44,575 nt of DNA, from contig NZ_JAOQAH010000024.1 of NCBI RefSeq assembly GCF_025963695.1, positions 1-44,575 on the forward strand. Direction: 5' to 3'. How positions within the stretch are numbered: the first letter of the stretch is position 1; each line of letters begins with the position of its first letter. The notes under the pieces were generated by a model. That model saw only the letters and a list, made by a program, of their open reading frames with translations, did no database searches and was not told the DNA's origin. Shown in pieces: positions 1 to 7,800 of this stretch. The position numbers and the translations under genes are program-made. The stretch is from Segetibacter sp. GTDB lineage: Bacteria; Bacteroidota; Bacteroidia; Chitinophagales; Chitinophagaceae.

Positions 1-464
1 TCGGCGATGTTGTTATGGGCGATGAGTGCAGCGTATGGTTTAATGCTGTGCTTAGAGGCGATGTGAACTATATAAAAATGGGCAACAAGGTCAATGTTCA
101 GGATGGCGCAGTTATACATTGTACTTATCAAAAGAACCCGACCAATATTGGCAATAATGTATCTATTGGCCATAACGCTATTGTGCATGGTTGCACTGTT
201 CATGACGATGTATTGATTGGAATGGGAGCGATTGTAATGGACAGGTGTGTGGTCAACAGCAACTCCATTATCGCGGCAGGAGCAGTCGTGCTGGAAGGTA
301 CCATTGTAGAAGCGGGAAGCATTTACGCGGGGGTACCCGCTAAAAAAGTAAAAGACATTTCGCCAGACAAAATCAGCGGTGAAATTGACCGCATCGCTAA
401 TAACTATACGAAGTATGCTTCGTGGTTTGAAAATTATAATGCGGTAAAGGAAAATAATATTTAG
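1..464 (+). CDS. gamma-class carbonic anhydrase family protein (5' truncated)
   Basis: The reading frame is open from the first base of the window, so the true start lies upstream; the internal ATG at 15 is only the first Met visible. The protein shows the hexapeptide-repeat pattern of a left-handed parallel beta helix (repeats such as IGNNVSIGHNAIVHG and VLIGMGAIV) and ends in the family's YAGVPAKKVKDI stretch. Metal-binding histidines of the gamma-carbonic anhydrase / YrdA / PaaY family are visible in VIHCTYQ and in IGHNAIVHGC. Members form trimers with a metal at each subunit interface and many are Zn- or Fe-dependent carbonic anhydrases, but others have no proven activity. Family assignment is firm; catalysis is inferred. 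Confidence 0.88.
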   Translation, partial: GDVVMGDECSVWFNAVLRGDVNYIKMGNKVNVQDGAVIHCTYQKNPTNIGNNVSIGHNAIVHGCTVHDDVLIGMGAIVMDRCVVNSNSIIAAGAVVLEGTIVEAGSIYAGVPAKKVKDISPDKISGEIDRIANNYTKYASWFENYNAVKENNI

Positions 465-590
465 CAGCACTGCGTTATACATTACTGTTTGTTCTTTTCC
501 GTCTGCAAAAAGTGTTTTACCTTTTAGCTGCTCAAATTGGAAGTGTTCATTGATATTCTTGAATTTAAACGATGAAGAGAAATACAATTT

Positions 591-645
591 GTTGAAGGGT
601 GCGACGCAACGATGTACAGAAAAGAACTAATGCTGGTAACCAAAA
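591..645 (+). repeat. bipartite intergenic element, copy A
   Basis: Box 1 contains GGGTGCGACGCAAC (597-610) and box 2 is TGCTGGTAACCAAAA (631-645), with a 20-nt spacer. It ends 9 nt before the start codon of the small lipoprotein gene at 655, so this copy sits in a probable leader. It is a member of the dispersed family found throughout the window. Confidence 0.8.
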
Positions 646-654
646 AATTAAAAC

Positions 655-825
655 ATGAAAATTGTTCTTGCCGTTATTTTGATTTCAATGTGTGGAGCTT
701 TTATGTCTTGCGCTGCAGGCAAAGGTTGTCCGAGCACCGGAAGCAACGTGGGTGCAGAGAAAATAGCAAGCGGTGACCCCCAAGCAATGAAACAGTTGAA
801 AAAAGCAGGTAAGTTTAAATCTTAA
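655..825 (+). CDS. small secreted lipoprotein, 56 aa
   Basis: This is a short open frame from ATG 655 to TAA 823-825. The product begins MKIVLAVILISMCGAFMSCA: a Lys-charged start, a hydrophobic core and a Cys at residue 19 preceded by F-M-S, a passable lipobox for signal peptidase II. The mature part is small, Gly/Ser/Lys-rich, with a Cys at 25 (GKGCPSTGSNVGAEK) and a basic C-terminus (KKAGKFKS). I recall similar small proteins in Chitinophagaceae but know no function. The codons read like a real gene and the signal sequence is convincing, which is why I call it despite its length. A repeat element lies directly upstream. Confidence 0.65.
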   Translation: MKIVLAVILISMCGAFMSCAAGKGCPSTGSNVGAEKIASGDPQAMKQLKKAGKFKS

Positions 826-859
826 ACCCCTGGCAGAAAGTCTAATATCCAATATTTAT

Positions 860-1150
860 ATGAGCTACCACCTCACCTCTGCCACAGGCAGAATAGAAGC
901 AGTTATTGATGATAACTGTGGAATGAAAAAATTTTTTAGCATTGCGAACATGTTAGTGAGCGAGCATAAAATAAAATTAATAGCTAAAGAAGAGAACAGC
1001 GATACGATTGACTGGTACTTCAAATACAAGGGCCACCACCTTAACCTGCATTACAACATTTACAATGGAGTGTCTATTTGCAATAGCAACATACGGGATA
1101 ACGACGTTGTGACAGAACTTGCCTCGTCGTTACAAGAAAAGTTTTACTAG
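860..1150 (+). CDS. hypothetical protein, 96 aa
   Basis: ATG at 860 follows the small lipoprotein gene by 34 nt, so the two may be co-transcribed. There is no signal peptide or membrane segment. The protein is a mix of polar and hydrophobic residues with a Tyr/His-rich middle (WYFKYKGHHLNLHYNIYNG), suggesting a small cytoplasmic alpha/beta domain. I do not recognise the family. Its TAG stop (1148-1150) overlaps the stop of the convergent rsgA gene in a shared CTAG palindrome, so no terminator separates the two. Confidence 0.65.
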   Translation: MSYHLTSATGRIEAVIDDNCGMKKFFSIANMLVSEHKIKLIAKEENSDTIDWYFKYKGHHLNLHYNIYNGVSICNSNIRDNDVVTELASSLQEKFY

Positions 1151-2073
1151 TACGCTTTACCATCCATTGTATCCAAAATCGTCATGTAACTAACATAACG
1201 ATCTACATGAATTTTACCTGTGTTTACAGCCTCTTTTATAGCACATCCCGGTTCATTTGTATGCATACAATTGTTGAACTGGCAATCGTTTAGCCGGGTT
1301 CTCATCTCAGGAAAGTAATGGGAGAGCTCCTGCTTTGTCATATGTACCAGTCCCAGTTCGCGTATGCCGGGCGTATCTATTACTTTACCCCTCAGCGGAA
1401 GGTCAAACATTTCGGCAAAAGTGGTGGTATGCATTCCCTTGCCGCTCCATTCGCTTACCTCCTTGGTGCGGAGATTTAGCTCAGGAAAAATTGCATTTAT
1501 AAGTGAAGATTTACCTACCCCGCTGTGGCCACTGAGTAAAGTTGTTTTATCTTTTAACCGCTCTTTTACTTCGTCTACCCCCATGTTGTTTACCACACTT
1601 GCTAGTATTACCACATAACCGATTGCTTCGTACATGGCTTTTAACTCATTAAACTTATCCATCTCTTTCTGCTTATAAACGTCTGCCTTATTAAAAACAA
1701 TAACGGCAGGAACATGAAAAGCCTCACACGAGACTAAAAAGCGATCAATGAAACCTTGCGATGTTCTTGGGTCTTTAATGGTAGCAAATAAAAAACTTTG
1801 GTCGAGATTTGAGGCTACTATATGATGCTGGTTTTTGTTGTGGGGCGAAACCCTGGCGATGTAATTTCTTCTGTCATGTATGGAAGTGATTGTAGAAGTA
1901 CTCTCTAATTCATTTTCCAGGTCCATCTCTACCACATCGCCTACCGCTATTGGGTTTGTAGAGGTCAGTCCGCTAATTTTTAAAACACCTTTTATCCGGG
2001 CGTTAAAAATCTTTCCGTCCTCAGTCTTTGTCACGTACCAACTTCCCGTTGATTTATAAATAAGCGCCTTCAT
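1147..2073 (-). CDS. rsgA: ribosome small subunit-dependent GTPase A
   Basis: RsgA is a circularly permuted GTPase that acts in late maturation of the 30S subunit. The order of motifs shows the permutation: an N-terminal OB-fold (about residues 1-75), G4 NKAD at 128-131, then the P-loop GHSGVGKSS at 182-190 and G3 DTPG at 233-236. The C-terminal zinc finger is present with ligands C264, C269, H271 and C277. Length (308 aa) is normal. It lies downstream of efp on the same strand, separated by a terminator-like hairpin at 2151-2180. All key residues are intact. Confidence 0.97.
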   Translation of the reverse strand: MKALIYKSTGSWYVTKTEDGKIFNARIKGVLKISGLTSTNPIAVGDVVEMDLENELESTSTITSIHDRRNYIARVSPHNKNQHHIVASNLDQSFLFATIKDPRTSQGFIDRFLVSCEAFHVPAVIVFNKADVYKQKEMDKFNELKAMYEAIGYVVILASVVNNMGVDEVKERLKDKTTLLSGHSGVGKSSLINAIFPELNLRTKEVSEWSGKGMHTTTFAEMFDLPLRGKVIDTPGIRELGLVHMTKQELSHYFPEMRTRLNDCQFNNCMHTNEPGCAIKEAVNTGKIHVDRYVSYMTILDTMDGKAY

Positions 2074-2150
2074 AAAACCGAAGTTAATACATGTCTAAAT
2101 CGAATGATGACTCCGCCTAAAAATTGAAGAAGTTCAATGTTGCGTGAAAT

Positions 2151-2180
2151 AAAAAAAGCAACCTTGTGGCTGCTTTTTTA
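2151..2180 (-). terminator. rho-independent terminator after efp
   Basis: The arms AAAAAAGCA and TGCTTTTTT flank a short GC stem and a TTGT loop, with A and T runs on both sides, so it can act in both directions. On the minus strand it lies 18 nt past the efp stop and before rsgA. One A-C mismatch interrupts the stem. Confidence 0.7.
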
Positions 2181-2197
2181 TAAAAAAGAATTAATTG

Positions 2198-2761
2198 TTA
2201 TTTTACTCTTTCAACGTACTCACCGGTCAGTGTATTAATACGAATAAGTTCGCCTTCATCCACAAATAGAGGAACCATTACAGTTGCACCACTTTCTACA
2301 GTTGCAGGTTTCAATGTTCGTGTAGCAGTATCACCTTTTAGCCCTGGTGCGCTATACGTAACCTTCATCACAATTTTATCAGGAAGCTCAACGTTCATTG
2401 GCTGATCGGTTTCAGTATTAATCAGTACCGAAACTTCTTGCCCGTCCCTTAAAAACTGCGGAGCGCTGATCATGCTTTCCGCCAACGAAAGTTGCTCAAA
2501 AGTCTCGTTATCCATAAAGTTGTAGCCACTTTCATCTTTATACAGAAATTGGTACGGCTTCTTTTCAACTCTCACAGGGTAAACAGTGTCACCGCTATTC
2601 CACGTATGTTCAATGCTGCGATTGTTGTCTAATCCTTTCAGCTTAGCCCAAAACTTAGCAGCAGCCCGAGCTGTTTTGTTCTGCCCAAATTCAACTACAG
2701 TATAAAGACTGCCATCGAGTTTCAAAATCATCCCGCGGCTGATGTCTGATGTATTTGCCAT
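2198..2761 (-). CDS. efp: elongation factor P with a non-canonical loop
   Basis: EF-P binds the ribosome between the P and E sites and relieves stalling at proline runs. The protein has the normal length (187 aa) and layout: an N-terminal KOW-like domain (1-65), then two OB domains, ending in GELIRINTLTGEYVERVK. The tip of loop I is unusual. Where E. coli has VKPGKG with the modified Lys34, this protein has NKTARA, aligned without gaps, so R32 takes the place of the lysine and both glycines are Ala. Some other EF-Ps carry an Arg at this site that is rhamnosylated by EarP, but they keep PGRG. A TTG-N19-TACTTTTG promoter lies about 50 nt upstream. Confidence 0.96.
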   Translation of the reverse strand: MANTSDISRGMILKLDGSLYTVVEFGQNKTARAAAKFWAKLKGLDNNRSIEHTWNSGDTVYPVRVEKKPYQFLYKDESGYNFMDNETFEQLSLAESMISAPQFLRDGQEVSVLINTETDQPMNVELPDKIVMKVTYSAPGLKGDTATRTLKPATVESGATVMVPLFVDEGELIRINTLTGEYVERVK

Positions 2762-2810
2762 AAAAAATATTTAATTCAAATTCCTTTTAAACCTTTTAAT
2801 TTAAGAGCCG

Positions 2811-2840
2811 CAAAAGTAGGTAATGGATCTGAATTTTCAA
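2811..2840 (-). promoter_or_regulatory. promoter of efp, Bacteroidota type
   Basis: Read on the minus strand, TTG (2838-2840) is followed by 19 nt and then TACTTTTG (2811-2818), continuing GCGGC. This matches the phylum consensus of a TTTG box and a TAnnTTTG box with 19-21 nt between. It leaves a leader of about 45 nt to the efp ATG. Confidence 0.7.
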
Positions 2841-2861
2841 TTTGAAGTTGTAGGGGTGCTA

Positions 2862-2916
2862 TTAATGATACCGGCCGTTATTTTCATAGCATCATCCTTG
2901 TGTCGCAATCACTTTA
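2862..2916 (-). repeat. bipartite intergenic element, diverged copy L
   Basis: On the minus strand box 1 reads AAGTGATTGCGACACAAG and box 2 GCCGGTATCATTAA, with about 20 nt between. The dyad core is changed to GCGACAC and 2 nt are added in the head, so it is a diverged member. It lies between the TPR gene end and the efp promoter. Confidence 0.5.
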
Positions 2917-3006
2917 TCTGCAAAGCAATGTTGATCTTCAAGTTTAGTTTACCAGGCGTTTCTATACTTACATCCGGTTCATCGCCTGGTTGATATTCCA
3001 TCTTTG

Positions 3007-4428
3007 CTATTGACTCTTACTTTTTTTATACCTGGCAATTAAATCCACAACCTGCTGATTTTGTAAAACAGCGGGGTAAAGGTCTATAAACTTTTTAACT
3101 TGTCTTGGAGATTTGGTTATTGCCTTCTCAAGCTGTAGAAGTGCTTCTTTAGATCTTTTCATAGCAAACAGGCAAGCACTGTGATAAAATATAAACAAAG
3201 ATTTACCCTCCGTTATTTTAATGGCAGCAAGACACTGTTCGATCGCCTCTCCAAAAAACTCTGCTTTAAACAGGCATCTTATTAAAGCCTCCCATCCTGC
3301 AATGCTTTTTGGCCGGGTTCTTACCACATTTCCAAAAAACTGAATAGCCTCCTTAAAGAGTCTCAGTTGCATTTTACATTCCCCCATCGCCAGGTTGTAT
3401 TCGGGAAGGCTACGATGAATTCTCATGGCACTGTCCAGTTGTTTCACTGCACTTTCCCACTGTTCCTCGTTGATATAAGTGAGAGCCATTTTATAGTATA
3501 ACTTACTATCCTCGGGGTTTAAATGTGAAGCTTTCCTGTAGTTGAACCTCGCCTGAGCAAAATTTCCAAGTTTGTGATAACAGTGACCTATTGCCTCGTA
3601 AATCACATCCTCGGGACGGCTTAGCTCTAAAACCTTTTCCAGCACTTCGATCGCCTCCTTAAATTTCCTCAAGCGTAAATAGGCATCACCCATGTTACGA
3701 TATGCGTAGTCAAACTTTTCGTCAATAGTTACGGCATATAGGTAAGCATCAATAGCTTTTTCGTACAACTTTAAACCCTGGTATGCCGCTCCCAGGTTAA
3801 ACCACGCTAATTCGCTGTAAGGAAAATCTTCTATAATCTGAAGGTGGAGTGTAATACTTTCTTCGTTTCTTCCGGTAAAATCCGTCCAGAAGCAAATTTT
3901 ATAAAGCGCTTCTTCATTCGTCGGATCTTCTTCTAGTATTAGTTTCAAGCAGTCAAATACTTTATCAAATTCTTCGTAATCATCGTATACATCGGCTAGT
4001 TCAAAAAGTAATTCAATTCTTTCTTCGCCTTCAAATTGTAATAACGCTGCTTCTAAAAGTTCGACTGCTTTATTTTGCTGGTCAAGTGCTAAATATGCAT
4101 CGGTCTTTAAGATAAAAAGATTGATGTCGTTACTGTCATAAAGTTCTGCTTTCTCAAGAATTTCAAGTGCATCCCAGTACTTTCTTCCAGCAAGCAATAG
4201 ATCAGCTTTCTTAATCATTAAAACGGATGAAAAAGGGAATTGCTCAATTCCAAGGTCTGCCGCTTCCATAGCCTTCAACAGTTCGTCCTTTTCATCAAAA
4301 TAGTCAATGATTCGTTCAAATGACTCTTCTTCTAAAAATGAGTGTTGTCGTCCTGTCCTCAAATTTTCAAACTGCTTTAGCAATTCCCGCATTTCTTCTT
4401 TGTCTTCTCTGTATGAATTTCCTGCCAT
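3007..4428 (-). CDS. tetratricopeptide repeat protein, 473 aa
   Basis: The whole protein is helical TPR solenoid. About ten 34-residue units can be followed from residue 35 to 440, with typical features such as AWFNLGAAYQGLKLYEKAIDAY, AYRNMGDAYLRLRKFKEAIEVL and LYYKMALTYINEEQWESAVKQL. There is no signal peptide, so it is probably a cytoplasmic scaffold; TPRs bind protein partners, and the partner cannot be read from sequence. It is a single-gene unit with its own promoter at 4446-4476 and diverges from the secreted protein at 4570. Similar TPR proteins are common in Bacteroidota. Confidence 0.92.
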   Translation of the reverse strand: MAGNSYREDKEEMRELLKQFENLRTGRQHSFLEEESFERIIDYFDEKDELLKAMEAADLGIEQFPFSSVLMIKKADLLLAGRKYWDALEILEKAELYDSNDINLFILKTDAYLALDQQNKAVELLEAALLQFEGEERIELLFELADVYDDYEEFDKVFDCLKLILEEDPTNEEALYKICFWTDFTGRNEESITLHLQIIEDFPYSELAWFNLGAAYQGLKLYEKAIDAYLYAVTIDEKFDYAYRNMGDAYLRLRKFKEAIEVLEKVLELSRPEDVIYEAIGHCYHKLGNFAQARFNYRKASHLNPEDSKLYYKMALTYINEEQWESAVKQLDSAMRIHRSLPEYNLAMGECKMQLRLFKEAIQFFGNVVRTRPKSIAGWEALIRCLFKAEFFGEAIEQCLAAIKITEGKSLFIFYHSACLFAMKRSKEALLQLEKAITKSPRQVKKFIDLYPAVLQNQQVVDLIARYKKSKSQ

Positions 4429-4445
4429 TTTCGTCTCTTATATTT

Positions 4446-4476
4446 GAAAGTTAAGCCACCCTTTAAAAAAAACAAA
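4446..4476 (-). promoter_or_regulatory. promoter of the TPR gene
   Basis: On the minus strand TTTG (4473-4476), 19 nt, then TAACTTTC (4446-4453) matches the Bacteroidota consensus except for the last base. The leader to the ATG at 4428 would be only about 12 nt. Confidence 0.55.
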
Positions 4477-4528
4477 TTTCTTTTTAACTTTTTTTATTCT
4501 TCACTGTCTATAATAAAAAGAACAAAAA

Positions 4529-4561
4529 GTTGTTAAATAATGAATAATACTAGTAAATTTG
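4529..4561 (+). promoter_or_regulatory. promoter directly before the 4570 gene
   Basis: GTTG (4529-4532), 21 nt, then TAAATTTG (4554-4561) is a full match to TAnnTTTG. The start codon at 4570 lies only 8 nt past the box, so the transcript would be leaderless or nearly so. Confidence 0.6.
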
Positions 4562-4569
4562 TACAGTAA

Positions 4570-4926
4570 ATGAAAAATCTATATAACATACAACTTAAAA
4601 AAATAACAATTGCCCTGCTTCTGGTAGGTGCTACTCATATTGCTATGGGTTCTTTTACCGGTTCAACCAATAAAAGAACTAAAAACATCTATTCATTAAA
4701 GAACTTTAATAGAAATTTCTATAAACCTCTCTCTCCGTTTTCTTTAAGGGCGGGTTTTGAATATAGAGGGCTGCAATTGCTAAGCCAAAAGAAGGAATTA
4801 AACGGCGATATAACCTATAATTCTATGATGCGTTTTGAAAAAGGTAATACTACTTACATATATCCATATACGCATAAAGTAACCGTTCCCAGGTTTAAGT
4901 CTCCTACTCCTCCCGCTTTTCGTTAA
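4570..4926 (+). CDS. secreted hypothetical protein, 118 aa
   Basis: The N-terminus has two Lys residues followed by a hydrophobic run (ITIALLLVGATHIAMGSF), consistent with a signal peptide cut near residue 28. The mature part is basic and rich in Lys, Arg, Tyr and Phe (SLRAGFEYRGLQLLSQKKEL, MRFEKGNTTYIYPYTHKV) and ends in PRFKSPTPPAFR. I do not recognise a family. It stands alone: divergent from the TPR gene and convergent with the 4952 gene 25 nt away. A well-formed promoter 8 nt upstream supports it as a real gene. Confidence 0.7.
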   Translation: MKNLYNIQLKKITIALLLVGATHIAMGSFTGSTNKRTKNIYSLKNFNRNFYKPLSPFSLRAGFEYRGLQLLSQKKELNGDITYNSMMRFEKGNTTYIYPYTHKVTVPRFKSPTPPAFR

Positions 4927-4951
4927 TTACATTCCAGTTTTAATTTTTAAG

Positions 4952-5590
4952 TTACAGTACTCTGTACCCGCTTTTCGGTACATCAAATTTAGCAACTGGA
5001 ACTGGCACTAAAGATATTTTTGATGCTGTAAAAGTAACTTTAGTCTTTCCTTGTTCAAACTCAGCCTCGTATTCCAAAACAAAGCCGGGCAGATCTCTAA
5101 ACTGATATTCGTATTCGGTAGTTGAAGGAACAATTGCAGATGTATAATAAACATCATAAGCTGAACCGTCTGCTAAAGTTGCTATTACTTTGCTGCAATC
5201 GTAGCCTAGTATGGTTTTCTTTTCGTTTGTTTTTGTGAATTTTATTCCCTCGTATTTCTTATTCTTTTCTTTTCTTTTGTTACCATCCAGGTAGGAGATG
5301 TATTTTGTATTTCCCAATTCCCTTAAAATAATGGTGCTGTCATTTTTTGAGTCATAAATCATTGTTTGTTTAAAGTTGGGCGTTTCAAGATCGCTCCTGC
5401 TTCGTGCCCCCTTTATATAAACAATTTTTGTCGTACCCGACATGGTTTTTAAAGCCGAAGCGGCAACTTTCGCGTCTTGTACTGTTACATCAAAATTTAC
5501 GGTGCAGTCGGAGATGATTTTTGTTTCCTGCGCAAAAGATTTAGCACTAACAAGAAAAGCTAAGGACAATATTGTTACTATTATTTTCAT
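4952..5590 (-). CDS. secreted GLPGLI-like protein, 212 aa
   Basis: A clear signal peptide (MKIIVTILSLAFLVSAKSFAQ) precedes a beta-rich secreted protein. The segment FRDLPGFVLEYE resembles the GLPGLI signature of a Bacteroidota family of unknown function, and ILGYDCSKVIATLADGSAYDVYYT fits the related DUF4412-type fold seen in periplasmic proteins of this phylum. It may bind something in the periplasm, but no ligand can be read off. It follows yidC on the same strand, beyond a 22-bp hairpin, so it is probably transcribed separately. Confidence 0.75.
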   Translation of the reverse strand: MKIIVTILSLAFLVSAKSFAQETKIISDCTVNFDVTVQDAKVAASALKTMSGTTKIVYIKGARSRSDLETPNFKQTMIYDSKNDSTIILRELGNTKYISYLDGNKRKEKNKKYEGIKFTKTNEKKTILGYDCSKVIATLADGSAYDVYYTSAIVPSTTEYEYQFRDLPGFVLEYEAEFEQGKTKVTFTASKISLVPVPVAKFDVPKSGYRVL

Positions 5591-5609
5591 CTTTATTTAT
5601 GTGTAGAAA

Positions 5610-5617
5610 CAAATATA
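5610..5617 (-). promoter_or_regulatory. possible -7 box for the GLPGLI-like gene
   Basis: The minus strand reads TATATTTG, a full TAnnTTTG match, 20 nt before the ATG at 5590. No good -33 box lies at the usual distance; that place is taken by the terminator hairpin 5624-5673. Confidence 0.4.
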
Positions 5618-5623
5618 CTATGG

Positions 5624-5673
5624 TAATGACATCAAAAAGCCGAAGCAATTACTTCGGCTTTTTGATGTCATTA
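5624..5673 (-). terminator. 22-bp perfect hairpin terminator after yidC
   Basis: The arms 5624-5645 and 5652-5673 are perfectly complementary over 22 bp around the 6-nt loop CAATTA. The inner part, AAAAAGCCGAAG / CTTCGGCTTTTT, is a classical intrinsic terminator that works in both directions. It starts 7 nt past the yidC stop. Confidence 0.85.
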
Positions 5674-5679
5674 TACCTG

Positions 5680-7545
5680 TTACTTTTTATTGTTGTTGGT
5701 TTTTTGTTTAAGATCCTGAACCTTCTGTTGCGATTCCATCATCTGCGAGTATCGCTCCTGCCATTTCGATTTCGTTTTGGGCTTTTTCCTCGTTTCTTCC
5801 ATTTTTGCCAAAATTTTGTCGTGATCTATAATATAATTTTGAATGACAAACTGAAGAATAAGGGTGATAAGGTTTGAAACAGTATAATACCAGGTTAACG
5901 CCGATGGTAATTGGTTAAATATAAACAGTAGTATGAAGGGAAAGAAGTATGGCATATACTTCATTACCGGGTTTCCCTGGTCGGGGGTCATGCTCATATT
6001 ATAAATAGAAATAAGGAAGCTGGTCACAACTGCGGTAATCGTGAAAAGACTGATATGGTCACCAAATCCGAAAGGAATAGAAAAAGGTAGCCTTGCAACT
6101 ACATCATACGACGAGAGATCTTTTGCCCATAAAAAACTTTCCCCTCTTAACGCGATTTCTGAGTTGAAAAAGCTATACAACGCAAAAAAGATGGGAATTT
6201 GTAAGACAGCAGGAATACAGCCCCCCAAAGGGTTAACGCCCGCCTCCCGAAACAATTTCATTTGCTGCATTGCAAAAGCTTGCTGATCGTCTCCCAATTT
6301 CTTTTTCAAAGTGTCTAGCTCTGGCCGCAACACCTTCATTTTGGCACCACTTAAATAACTTGTATAGGTTAGTGGCGATGTAACAAGCCTGATAAAAATT
6401 GTAAGTAGGGCAATTACCCATCCATAACTACTAATAAAACTTGCAAAGAAATTGAATACCGGAATTATAATATACCTGTTTATGTACTTCACAAAGGAGA
6501 ACATGCCCGAACCAAGGTCCACGATGCTTTCCATTTTAATATTGTATTTCTTGAGAATGTTAAATTCGTTCGGGCCGTAGTAGAGCGCCATAGGTATAGT
6601 AGCTGACGCTGCGGAAGGTAGCTGTATCTTCATATTTGCTACCGCTTTCCCAACTATTTTACTGGTGTCGTTGTCTTCAGGAACAGTAATGTTGAAGTCG
6701 CCTCCATTAAAATTATTCTTTGCAATAAGCGCCGAATTGAAGAACTGTTGTTTTACAGAAATCCAGTTTACAGGCTTCTCAAAAGTAGCCGTTGTGCTTG
6801 TTGTTGCAGTTTCAAAATCATAACTTCCATCTTCAACATAGCAAAGTCTCGATTGTCTTCTCTCGTAAATAATATCGGTTTGCTTCTTGTTCGCTTGCAC
6901 CTGCCAATTGAAATTTAAGGTGTTTCCGGTCAATAGGGTATTTGCGCCGTTAATGATGATATTCCAATCTACCATGTAATCGTTAGGCTTAACGATATAT
7001 TGATGAGTAATGCTTTGACCGTCAACAGAAGTAAGTGAATAGCTAATCACTTGTCTTCCATCTGCGTCCTTAGTTACAGCCGGGGAATTAAAAAAGAGGC
7101 TGCTTGTTGGAGCAGACTGATTTGGAGAGGTATTAATGGTATAAGCAATATTATCAAATTGAGAACCGCCCATTACTGCATTAGAGCTGTCAAACGATTT
7201 AAACCTTTTAAGTTCAATGCTTTTAGGTTGCGCTCCCTTGTTAGTAAAGGTGATTTTTATAAGTCCATTATCAACTGGTGTAAGTTGTTCAGTTCCATTC
7301 GCCGCACTCTGAAAATTTCCAGCTACCGCCAATTTATTAGTAGAGTCTCTTTTTAAAGAATCTAAGGCAGCCACGGCGGGATCTATTTTAGGAGCCGTTA
7401 CTGCCCGTACACGCGCAATTGAATCTTCTGTCCGTCGTTTATCTAAAAGAATAGCTTGTTGTTGGCGGCTTGAAAACCAAAAATATCCGAGAAAAAGAAT
7501 TCCTATCAACACAAAACCAATGACCGTATTTTTATCAGTCTTCAT
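5680..7545 (-). CDS. yidC: membrane protein insertase YidC
   Basis: YidC inserts and folds inner-membrane proteins alone or with SecYEG. The product (621 aa from ATG 7545) has an N-terminal anchor (TVIGFVLIGILFLGYFWF), a large periplasmic beta domain (about 90-340), then the conserved 60KD_IMP core with five membrane segments, including GGCIPAVLQIPIFFALYSFF and PYFFPFILLFIFNQLPSA, and a basic Gln/Lys-rich tail. An upstream in-frame TTG at 7569 is less likely, because a TACCTTTGC promoter box (7567-7574) would lie over it. YidC is split here from rpmH-rnpA-yidD, which lie 32 kb away. Confidence 0.97.
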   Translation of the reverse strand: MKTDKNTVIGFVLIGILFLGYFWFSSRQQQAILLDKRRTEDSIARVRAVTAPKIDPAVAALDSLKRDSTNKLAVAGNFQSAANGTEQLTPVDNGLIKITFTNKGAQPKSIELKRFKSFDSSNAVMGGSQFDNIAYTINTSPNQSAPTSSLFFNSPAVTKDADGRQVISYSLTSVDGQSITHQYIVKPNDYMVDWNIIINGANTLLTGNTLNFNWQVQANKKQTDIIYERRQSRLCYVEDGSYDFETATTSTTATFEKPVNWISVKQQFFNSALIAKNNFNGGDFNITVPEDNDTSKIVGKAVANMKIQLPSAASATIPMALYYGPNEFNILKKYNIKMESIVDLGSGMFSFVKYINRYIIIPVFNFFASFISSYGWVIALLTIFIRLVTSPLTYTSYLSGAKMKVLRPELDTLKKKLGDDQQAFAMQQMKLFREAGVNPLGGCIPAVLQIPIFFALYSFFNSEIALRGESFLWAKDLSSYDVVARLPFSIPFGFGDHISLFTITAVVTSFLISIYNMSMTPDQGNPVMKYMPYFFPFILLFIFNQLPSALTWYYTVSNLITLILQFVIQNYIIDHDKILAKMEETRKKPKTKSKWQERYSQMMESQQKVQDLKQKTNNNKK

Positions 7546-7566
7546 ATCAAAGTAAAAATTAGGCGG

Positions 7567-7574
7567 CAAAGGTA
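7567..7574 (-). promoter_or_regulatory. -7 box of the yidC promoter
   Basis: The minus strand reads TACCTTTGCCGCC, a full TAnnTTTGC match with the downstream CCGCC often seen in this phylum. A clear -33 box is not visible. The leader to ATG 7545 would be about 15 nt, which supports that start over TTG 7569. Confidence 0.6.
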
Positions 7575-7800
7575 ATGATTTGCACTTTAGATAGAATTTT
7601 GAAGCAGTAGTTACAGGAAACGAAGACCCTTGTTCTCTCTATCGACGCAGTATTGTTAGGGAAAAAATTGTAGTTAAAGTATAGATAAAAGCTTTTCTAA
7701 AAACTTTTTGTAAGCGGCAATGTTTTTATTTTACCGTAGTATTTTAGTACTTCCCCTCTTCAACCACCTGTAGTTATTATTTACTTTTTAACTTATTTTG

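Noticed and set aside
591..645. Reading the bipartite element as a promoter on its reverse strand (TTTG ... GTTG)
   Set aside because: The distance between the two would be about 31 nt and TAnnTTTG is not met; the known spacing is 19-21.
1364..1618. 84-codon plus-strand frame inside rsgA
   Set aside because: Fully within a well-supported gene on the other strand, with no start signals or known motif.
2951..2990. ACCAGGCG / CGCCTGGT inverted repeat as the TPR gene terminator
   Set aside because: The 24-nt loop is large and no T run follows; it may be a relic of element boxes instead.
5572..5877. Open frame of 101 codons on the plus strand
   Set aside because: It lies across the yidC C-terminus and the terminator on the other strand; its composition is what an antisense frame of YidC would give.
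7640..7665. ATCGACGCAGTATTG as another copy of the element
   Set aside because: It shares CGACGCA only; no second box lies 21 nt away on either side.
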